A stretch of 6,231 nucleotides of DNA, taken from assembly GCA_027451565.1 (NCBI GenBank), contig DAIDJC010000193.1:1-6231 (forward strand), in the 5' to 3' direction. This stretch comes from Limisphaerales bacterium. GTDB taxonomy: Bacteria > Verrucomicrobiota > Verrucomicrobiia > Limisphaerales > UBA11358. Position 1 is the stretch's first letter, and every line of letters begins with the position of its first letter. A program made the translations under genes and the position numbers. Under the pieces are notes generated by a model. The model searched no databases. It was not told the origin of the DNA and saw only the letters and a program-made list of their open reading frames with translations. Positions 1 through 4,991 of the stretch are shown piece by piece.

Positions 1-252
1 AAAATCCAGGCGATCCTGTTCGGGCATGGCAGCCTCGGCCCTGGCCATGGTTTCAAAACGGTCATAGACGCGCCTCGGGTCCAAAAACAGTTTTTCGCCG
101 GTGCGCCTGGAATTTTTCGCGTCGCTTGAGAAAGCGCCCGCGACAAGTTCGATCTGGCCATCCAGACTGGCAGCCAACCGATGAACGGCCCCGATAAAGG
201 CCCCCTCCCCCCCTCCGACCATGCCGTAGCGCAATTTGCGATTGGATTTCAT
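1..252 (-). CDS. Gfo/Idh/MocA-family oxidoreductase, N-terminal fragment
   Basis: The first 84 codons of a minus-strand gene are present; the rest lies beyond the left edge. The protein begins MKSNRKLRYGMVGGGEGAFIG, a beta strand followed by a glycine-rich turn (about residues 8-21) typical of a Rossmann NAD(P)-binding fold. It continues with an H-R-L-A-A helix and the strand QIELVAGAFSSD (about 33-44). This pattern matches the Gfo/Idh/MocA family of sugar and inositol dehydrogenases, which oxidise or reduce sugar-like substrates with a nicotinamide cofactor, usually in the cytoplasm. I chose the ATG at 252-250 because it starts just before the conserved strand. A longer overlapping frame starting at 328 does not encode this fold. 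No signal peptide and no clear Shine-Dalgarno sequence are visible. The substrate cannot be told from this fragment, since the catalytic C-terminal domain is missing. It is transcribed divergently from pyruvate carboxylase and has no obvious metabolic link to it. Confidence 0.85.
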   Translation of the reverse strand, partial: MKSNRKLRYGMVGGGEGAFIGAVHRLAASLDGQIELVAGAFSSDAKNSRRTGEKLFLDPRRVYDRFETMARAEAAMPEQDRLDF

Positions 253-253
253 T

Positions 254-325
254 GAATGGTTTGTGGAAAAAATTTAGGTGATTCCAACAGGCTGCACAAG
301 CAGGGAATGGTTCCATGAAAAAATT
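254..325. repeat. Imperfect direct repeat, GAATGGTT-N4-GAAAAAATT, two copies
   Basis: Two 21-bp copies lie at 254-274 and 305-325. They match at the first 8 and last 9 positions and differ only in the central 4 bp (TGTG versus CCAT). The copies start 51 bp apart, close to five helical turns. They sit between the divergent start codons, so a regulator binding site is possible, but an old local duplication would look the same. Confidence 0.6.
271..299 (-). promoter_or_regulatory. Weak candidate promoter for the oxidoreductase
   Basis: Read on the minus strand, TTGTGC (299-294) and TAAATT (276-271) are separated by 17 bp, upstream of the ATG at 252. The hexamers match the sigma-70 consensus at only 3/6 and 4/6 positions, so this is a guess resting mainly on spacing and location. 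The TAAATT lies inside the left copy of the direct repeat, so a protein bound there could affect transcription. Confidence 0.18.
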
Positions 326-387
326 CACGGCATGCAGCGCAGGACAAACCGGCGGAAAAAACCCGGCAGGCTCTCAGACGGGCCGGC

Positions 388-405
388 TCAAATTCGATGA
401 TTTGA
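388..405. repeat. Short inverted repeat upstream of pyruvate carboxylase
   Basis: TCAAAT (388-393) and ATTTGA (400-405) are perfect 6-bp inverted arms around a 6-bp spacer, TCGATG. The site lies about 53 bp upstream of the pyruvate carboxylase ATG, where an operator could sit. An inverted repeat this short occurs by chance fairly often, so its function is unproven. Confidence 0.3.
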
Positions 406-457
406 AATGCCGTATTGATTTGGCCCGTGATTTTTGCTGACTTATCCCCAATTCAAA

Positions 458-3400
458 ATGAACGACATCCAATCAAAAATCCGCCCCGCAAAACTGCTGG
501 TGGCCAATCGCAGCGAGATCGCCATACGCGTTTTTCGCGCCGCAACCGAACTGGGACTGCGCACGGTGGCCATTTACGCGGCGGAGGACCGCCTCTCGAT
601 TCATCGCTTCAAGGCTGATGAGGCGTACGTGGTGGGAGAGGGAAAGGGACCGGTTGGCGCCTATCTGGACATTCCCGGCATTATCGCCCTGGCCCAGGAA
701 AAGGGGGTGGACATGATCCATCCCGGTTATGGTTTCCTGTCTGAAAACGCGGATTTTGCCCAGGCCTGCTCCGATGCTGGAATCACTTTTGTGGGCCCGC
801 GCGTGGATTTATTGCGGAACATGGGGGATAAAACAGCCGCGCGCGAGCTGGCTCAAAAAGCTGGAGTGCCCATTTTGCCTGGCACTGATGAGGCCATAGA
901 GGATCGAAACAAGGCGCTGCGCGTGGCCCGGGAGATTGGATTTCCATTGATCATCAAGGCGGCCTTTGGCGGCGGCGGGCGCGGGATGAGGGTGGTGACC
1001 AAGGCTGGAGACTTGGGCGCGTTATTGGATGAGGCCCGCAGTGAAGCCGGGCGGGCGTTTGGCAATCCGGCTGTCTTTCTGGAGAGGTATATCCCCAAAG
1101 CCAAACACATCGAGGTGCAGATCCTGGGCGACCGCCATGGCAATGTGGTGCACCTGCACGAGCGCGATTGCTCCGTGCAGCGCAGGCACCAGAAGGTCGT
1201 TGAAATCGCCCCCAGCGTGGCCCTGGACCCCTTGGTGCGGGAGGAACTCTGCAACGCTGCCGTGCGCCTCTGCCAGGGCATCCGGTACGACAATGCCGGC
1301 ACGGTGGAGTTTCTCTACGACCAGGAAACCAGCGAGTGGTTTTTCATTGAGATGAACCCCCGCATCCAGGTGGAGCATACCGTTACAGAAGTCATCACCG
1401 GCGTGGACCTGGTGCGTTCCCAAATCCTCGTGGCAAGCGGCCACGCGCTGCACGGACCGGAGGTGGGGATACCCCGGCAGGAGGAAATGCCCCGCAACGG
1501 CTATGCCGTGCAATGCCGGATCACGACGGAGAATCCCGAAAACAAATTCCAGCCCGATTATGGCAGGATTCTCACGTATCGCAGCGCCGGCGGTTTTGGG
1601 GTGCGACTGGATGGCGGCATGGGTTATGGGGGCGCGGTGATCACCCCTTTTTACGATTCCCTGCTGGTGAAACTCACCGTCAGCGCGCCAACCTTTGCAG
1701 CCACGCTGCAGCGCATGGACCGTGCCCTGCGCGAATTTCGCATCCGGGGCGTCAAAACCAACATACCCTTCCTTGAAAATGTCATTCACCATGGTGAATT
1801 CAGCAGTGGACGAGCCACGACCACATTGATTGACACCAGCCCGGAGCTTTTTGAATTCAAGCCCAAACGCGACCGGGCCACCCGGTTGCTGGCTTACCTT
1901 GGTGACGTGACAATTAATGGCAACCCGCAGGTGGGGAATTTCAAGCCCGCCAGGCCTTTTCAGCCGGCCCGCGTGCCTGAGCATGACCGGAAGCAGCAGC
2001 CACCCAAGGGGACACGCCAGCTCCTGCTGGAAATGGGCGCCGCCCGGTTCGCCGAGTGGACCCTTCAACAAAATCGTCTGCTGGTGACGGACACCACCAT
2101 GAGGGACGCCCAACAATCACTTTTTGCCACCCGGCTGCGCACCTACGACATGTTGGCGGTGGCTGATGCCGTGGCAAGGCGCGTATCCGGTCTTTACAGC
2201 CTGGAAATCTGGGGAGGCGCCACCTTTGACACCGCCCTGCGGTTCCTGGTGGAAGACCCCTGGCAACGCCTGCGCATCCTGCGCGAGCGAATTCCCAACA
2301 TTTGCTTTCAGATGCTTTTCAGGGGGTCCAATGCGGTGGGATATTCCAATTACCCGGACAACGTGGTGGAGGAATTCGTGAAACATGCGGCGGCAACGGG
2401 TGTGGACATCTTCCGGGTGTTTGATTCCCTGAACTACCTTCCCAACCTGGAACCCGCCATGAATGCCGTGAAAGAAACCCACGCGGTATGCGAGGCGGCC
2501 ATCTGTTACACCGGAAACATTCTGGATCCGGCCCGGGACAAGTACACCTTGAAATACTATGTGGACCTGGCGCGAAAACTGGAAAAGATGGGCGCGCACA
2601 TGCTGGCGATCAAGGATATGGCGGGACTATGCCAGCCTGCGGCAGCTCATTTGCTGGTGAAAACCCTGAAGAATGAGCTGGGCATACCGGTGCATTTTCA
2701 CACGCACGACACCAGCGGCATAGCCGCCGCCAGCGTGCTCTCGGCGGCTGAAGCCGGGGTGGACGTGGTGGACCTGGCCATTGCGCCCATGAGCGGTTCC
2801 ACCAGCCAGCCCAACCTCAATTCAATCGTGGCTGCGCTGGAATTCACCAAGCGCAAAACCGGCCTGGATCTTCAAGCGCTGAATCAACTGGCGGATTATT
2901 GGGAACAGGTCCGCACCTTCTATGCGCCGTTTGACTCAGCGCCCAGGGCCGGAAGCGCGGAAGTTTACCTGCACGAAATGCCCGGGGGCCAGTTCACCAA
3001 TTTAAAGGAACAAGCCTCGGCAATGGGCCTTTCCCAAAAATGGCCGGAGATCGCCCAAACTTATGCCGAGGTAAACAAACTGTTTGGCGACATCGTCAAG
3101 GTGACCCCCAGCAGCAAAGTGGTGGGGGACATGACCATGTTCCTGATCACGCGCGGCATCAAGCCGGCGGACGTGGTCAACCTGGACCCCGGATCTGTCC
3201 CCTTCCCTGAATCCGTGATAGACATGCTCTCGGGCGGCCTTGGTCAACCCTTGGGAGGCTGGCCTGCCAAATTGCAAAAAGCCGTGCTCGGCAGCCGCAA
3301 ACCCATCAAAGGCCGCATCGGAGCAGGCTTGAAACCCATGAACCTCGCAAAAACCGCCGAGGACCTCGCAGCCCGAATCAAACGGGATGTGACCATGGAT

Positions 3401-3943
3401 GATGTTCTCAGCCATCTCATGTATCCGGCTGTTTTTGCCGATTTCATCCGCCAGACACGCGACCACGGGGATTTGTCCGTGCTGCCCACTCCAGCCTTTT
3501 TCCATGGCATTAAACCCGGCCAGGAAATCTCGGTGGAACTGGAGCCGGGCAAAACCTTGTTCATCCGCCTGGTCAACCTGGGTGAGGTGGACGCGGAAGG
3601 AAAGCGGGCCGTCATATTTGAACTCAATGGCATCACCCGGCAACTGGCCATTGTGGATAAATCGGCCAAGCCCACAACCAAACCGCGAATCAAGGCCAAT
3701 CCCGCCAATCCAGAGGAGGTGGGAGCCCCCATCCCCGGCCTCGTTACCGTCCTGGCTGTGAGCGTGGGGTCAAAAGTATCCAAAGGCGGCAAGTTGCTCA
3801 CCCTCGAGGCCATGAAAATGCAAACCACCATCTACGCCCCCTGCGACGGCGTCGTCTCCGATGTGGCCGTAAAGGTGAATGACACGGTTGAAACCAAAGA
3901 CCTTCTGATCAAGCTGCGTCCTGAAAAGGACGCCGGTTCGTAA
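458..3943 (+). CDS. pyc: Pyruvate carboxylase, single-chain, biotin-dependent
   Basis: This enzyme makes oxaloacetate from pyruvate, bicarbonate and ATP in the cytoplasm, feeding the TCA cycle and gluconeogenesis. Its 1161 aa match the usual single-chain length. Biotin carboxylase spans about residues 8-465, with the ATP-grasp loop GGGGRG (171-176) and EMNPRIQVEH (298-307). Carboxyltransferase spans about 535-810, with DTTMRD (545-550), Arg622, metal-site Lys719 in IKDMAG and His748/His750 in HTH. The PC/OADA region follows, with Thr883 in KVTPSSK. The biotin carrier domain spans about 1089-1157, with biotinyl Lys1120 in EAMKM. By my recollection these positions run one higher than in the Rhizobium etli enzyme, so the chain is collinear with a characterised one. 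The frame is open from a TTG at 434, but I prefer the ATG at 458, next to the conserved KLLVANRSEIA. No Shine-Dalgarno is seen. The usual RDAHQS reads RDAQQS here. A transcarboxylase or oxaloacetate decarboxylase subunit is excluded by the fused biotin carboxylase. Confidence 0.97.
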   Translation: MNDIQSKIRPAKLLVANRSEIAIRVFRAATELGLRTVAIYAAEDRLSIHRFKADEAYVVGEGKGPVGAYLDIPGIIALAQEKGVDMIHPGYGFLSENADFAQACSDAGITFVGPRVDLLRNMGDKTAARELAQKAGVPILPGTDEAIEDRNKALRVAREIGFPLIIKAAFGGGGRGMRVVTKAGDLGALLDEARSEAGRAFGNPAVFLERYIPKAKHIEVQILGDRHGNVVHLHERDCSVQRRHQKVVEIAPSVALDPLVREELCNAAVRLCQGIRYDNAGTVEFLYDQETSEWFFIEMNPRIQVEHTVTEVITGVDLVRSQILVASGHALHGPEVGIPRQEEMPRNGYAVQCRITTENPENKFQPDYGRILTYRSAGGFGVRLDGGMGYGGAVITPFYDSLLVKLTVSAPTFAATLQRMDRALREFRIRGVKTNIPFLENVIHHGEFSSGRATTTLIDTSPELFEFKPKRDRATRLLAYLGDVTINGNPQVGNFKPARPFQPARVPEHDRKQQPPKGTRQLLLEMGAARFAEWTLQQNRLLVTDTTMRDAQQSLFATRLRTYDMLAVADAVARRVSGLYSLEIWGGATFDTALRFLVEDPWQRLRILRERIPNICFQMLFRGSNAVGYSNYPDNVVEEFVKHAAATGVDIFRVFDSLNYLPNLEPAMNAVKETHAVCEAAICYTGNILDPARDKYTLKYYVDLARKLEKMGAHMLAIKDMAGLCQPAAAHLLVKTLKNELGIPVHFHTHDTSGIAAASVLSAAEAGVDVVDLAIAPMSGSTSQPNLNSIVAALEFTKRKTGLDLQALNQLADYWEQVRTFYAPFDSAPRAGSAEVYLHEMPGGQFTNLKEQASAMGLSQKWPEIAQTYAEVNKLFGDIVKVTPSSKVVGDMTMFLITRGIKPADVVNLDPGSVPFPESVIDMLSGGLGQPLGGWPAKLQKAVLGSRKPIKGRIGAGLKPMNLAKTAEDLAARIKRDVTMDDVLSHLMYPAVFADFIRQTRDHGDLSVLPTPAFFHGIKPGQEISVELEPGKTLFIRLVNLGEVDAEGKRAVIFELNGITRQLAIVDKSAKPTTKPRIKANPANPEEVGAPIPGLVTVLAVSVGSKVSKGGKLLTLEAMKMQTTIYAPCDGVVSDVAVKVNDTVETKDLLIKLRPEKDAGS

Positions 3944-4034
3944 CAGCCGACACGGCAACCTGCAACCGCCTGCCATCCCTGATTCACCGGCCCCTTTCCA
4001 TGGGGGATCCGCTGGCGTTCCATGCTTGACGCCC

Positions 4035-4095
4035 AAAGCCCCCGGCAACCCAATCAAAAGCCGGCCCGGCCAATAGGGGGTTTTTAATTTTTGAT
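4035..4095 (+). terminator. Probable intrinsic terminator of pyruvate carboxylase
   Basis: AAAGCCCCC (4035-4043) can pair with GGGGGTTTT (4076-4084), with one G-T wobble, closing a GC-rich region. An inner stem can add GGC (4044-4046) with GCC (4060-4062). A T-rich run, TTTTTAATTTTT, follows from 4081. The right arm overlaps the T run and the internal loop is large, so the hairpin is not a textbook one. Its position about 90 bp past the stop and the T tract favour a terminator. Confidence 0.42.
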
Positions 4096-4156
4096 TCATC
4101 ACCGTTTAATGTCCGGCAGGTCCAATATCACGTATATGAAAATCGTCCGGCGCAGC

Positions 4157-4173
4157 CCCGCCGAGTGGGCGGG
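4157..4173 (+). other. Hairpin in the leader of the CBM48 gene
   Basis: CCCGCC (4157-4162) and GGCGGG (4168-4173) form a perfect 6-bp GC stem with a 5-nt loop, GAGTG, about 45 nt before the ATG at 4218. No T run follows, so it is not a terminator. It may be a structured 5' leader or simply chance in GC-rich DNA. Confidence 0.3.
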
Positions 4174-4217
4174 ACGGTGACAATCGCCGGGTCAAAATCA
4201 TCCATAAATGAATCATC

Positions 4218-4553
4218 ATGCAAAAAGCCAGTTTAAAGCACAAACCAAGGGAATCCGTGAGAGAGACCGGAGGAGGCCATGCCAGATCCGTCCGCGACGT
4301 GGATTTTGTCTATGAAACCAGCGGCGCCGAAACGGTGTATTTATGCGGGGACTTCAATGACTGGCATCCCACCAGTTTGCGAATGATCGGCAATGCCGAG
4401 GAGGGGCTTTGGGAAAAGCGACTGACCCTGCCCCCTGGCCGGTACGAGTACAAGTTTTTTGTGGACGGGAAATGGATCCATGATCCCGGGGCGCAGCCCA
4501 CCACGCTCAATCCATTTGGCACCTTGAATTCCATCGTGGAGGTGAAACCATGA
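4218..4553 (+). CDS. Stand-alone glycogen-binding (CBM48, AMPK-beta type) protein
   Basis: This 111-aa protein is almost entirely one carbohydrate-binding module of the CBM48/isoamylase-N/AMPK-beta glycogen-binding family. After a basic, probably flexible tail (1-25), the domain runs from about 27 to the end. It shows VYLCGDFNDW (40-49), a GLWEKRLTLPPGRYEYKFFVDGKW strand series (63-86) and NPFGTLNSIVEV (98-109). The glycogen-contacting residues of mammalian AMPK-beta1 (W100, K126, W133, T148, N150) correspond to W49, K79, W86, T102 and N104 here; Leu146 is replaced by F100. This implies real alpha-glucan binding, although no catalytic domain is attached. No signal peptide or membrane segment is present, so it should be cytoplasmic. 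The start has no Shine-Dalgarno but is the only suitable ATG. It may target a partner to glycogen or act as a sensor; the partner is unknown. Proximity to phosphofructokinase suggests a link to glucan breakdown and glycolysis. Confidence 0.88.
   Translation: MQKASLKHKPRESVRETGGGHARSVRDVDFVYETSGAETVYLCGDFNDWHPTSLRMIGNAEEGLWEKRLTLPPGRYEYKFFVDGKWIHDPGAQPTTLNPFGTLNSIVEVKP
4538..4544 (+). promoter_or_regulatory. Strong Shine-Dalgarno-like site before the small ORF at 4550
   Basis: GGAGGTG lies 5 nt upstream of the ATG at 4550, ideal spacing for ribosome binding. It also encodes the Val-Glu-Val end of the CBM48 domain, so the match could be a by-product of that coding. The larger genes here lack a clear Shine-Dalgarno, which makes the match notable but does not show that it is used. 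Confidence 0.4.
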
Positions 4554-4744
4554 AAGCGCATTCCCGATTGGAACTCAGAATGGCCGAGCGTGCCATGATA
4601 TTCCACCAAGCCGTGGAGCATTTGCATCGTTCTGCCCACAACAGCATGGCGCATCCCAACCATTCCAACCAACCCGGGGCCCGGCGCCCGGCTTTCTCCC
4701 AAACCATGGCCCATACTCAGGCACAAACAGGAAGCCATCATTGA
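4550..4744 (+). CDS. Possible small His-rich protein, unknown function
   Basis: This 64-codon frame starts in an ATGA overlap with the stop codon of the CBM48 gene, the classic layout for translational coupling, and it has a strong Shine-Dalgarno-like site. I do not recognise the product. The first half (about residues 5-30, SRLELRMAERAMIFHQAVEHLH) could form an amphipathic helix. The second half is rich in His, Asn, Gln, Pro and Ser and looks disordered. Ten of 64 residues are histidine, including a terminal His-His, which would suit metal binding or might just reflect non-coding sequence. No membrane segment, signal peptide or cysteine is present. If real, it is probably expressed with the CBM48 protein and may be its partner. 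The main alternative is a chance open frame, since the ribosome site is also explained by CBM48 coding. Confidence 0.38.
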   Translation: MKAHSRLELRMAERAMIFHQAVEHLHRSAHNSMAHPNHSNQPGARRPAFSQTMAHTQAQTGSHH

Positions 4745-4861
4745 TGGTCCTTCATGAAAAGCGGGTCATGAAAGGAGGGGATTCCTGGATTTGCCCAAAA
4801 GGCCGGATGGAGAACTGCGGCAATGGAGAATGTCCCCCGGGGATGTTCGAATAATGCATAA

Positions 4862-4880
4862 CCAAGCCGGACAGGCTTGG
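4862..4880 (+). other. Hairpin in the phosphofructokinase leader
   Basis: CCAAGCC (4862-4868) and GGCTTGG (4874-4880) form a perfect 7-bp stem with a 5-nt loop, GGACA. No T run follows on either strand, so it is not a typical terminator. It lies about 110 nt before the phosphofructokinase ATG and may structure the leader RNA or act as a palindromic protein site. Confidence 0.45.
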
Positions 4881-4886
4881 GCAAGG

Positions 4887-4906
4887 AGGAGGCACGAGGA
4901 GGCACG
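4887..4906 (+). repeat. Two tandem copies of AGGAGGCACG
   Basis: The 10-bp unit is repeated exactly at 4887-4896 and 4897-4906, just after the leader hairpin. Each copy holds an AGGAGG Shine-Dalgarno-like core, but no start codon follows at a usable distance. It may be a small slippage duplication. Its effect on expression is unknown. Confidence 0.7.
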
Positions 4907-4991
4907 GGGCTATCATAAACCCGGACGGATTTGCGGGGACACAAAGTTCTTCTGGACAAACCGTGGGCGAGAGTTTCAAATCAGTGCCTGC

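Larger units (their letters stand above)
253..457. other. Divergent intergenic region
   Basis: These 205 bp separate two divergent start codons, so promoters for both genes should lie here. The left part is AT-rich, with A runs near 267-272 and 318-323. The right part, about 345-390, is GC-rich. No strong sigma-70 promoter is evident on the plus strand. It contains the imperfect direct repeat and the inverted repeat listed separately. Confidence 0.6.
3944..4217 (+). other. Intergenic region after pyruvate carboxylase
   Basis: These 274 bp contain no credible gene. The first half holds small GC-rich inverted repeats, including GGCGT (4014-4018) with ACGCC (4029-4033), and ends in the terminator candidate. 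The second half is the leader of the CBM48 gene, with an AT-rich stretch at about 4081-4145 where a promoter could lie and a hairpin at 4157-4173. Confidence 0.6.
4745..4991 (+). other. Leader region of phosphofructokinase
   Basis: These 247 bp have no convincing gene. They contain a purine-rich AAAGGAGGGG (4771-4780), a hairpin at 4862-4880 and a 10-bp tandem repeat at 4887-4906. The phosphofructokinase frame stays open upstream to a TTG at 4791, but the extra 67 residues resemble no part of the family, so I treat them as untranslated. No clear promoter hexamers were found. Confidence 0.55.

Noticed and set aside
62..328. Minus-strand frame of 88 codons starting at 328
   Set aside because: It overlaps the oxidoreductase in another frame. 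The frame starting at 252 encodes a recognisable Rossmann N-terminus, this one does not.
434..457. TTG start adding 8 residues to pyruvate carboxylase
   Set aside because: No ribosome site supports it, and the ATG at 458 is a better codon that gives residue numbering close to a characterised enzyme.
1022..2116. Long open frame of 364 codons antisense to pyruvate carboxylase
   Set aside because: It lies wholly inside a clearly conserved gene on the other strand, its product shows no recognisable fold, and such shadow frames are common opposite GC-rich coding DNA.
4791..4991. 67-codon N-terminal extension of phosphofructokinase from a TTG at 4791, with AAAGGAGGGG upstream
   Set aside because: The extension does not resemble any part of the family, the conserved domain starts right after the ATG at 4992, and the purine run is about 12 nt from the TTG. 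An open stretch of this length is not improbable at this GC content.
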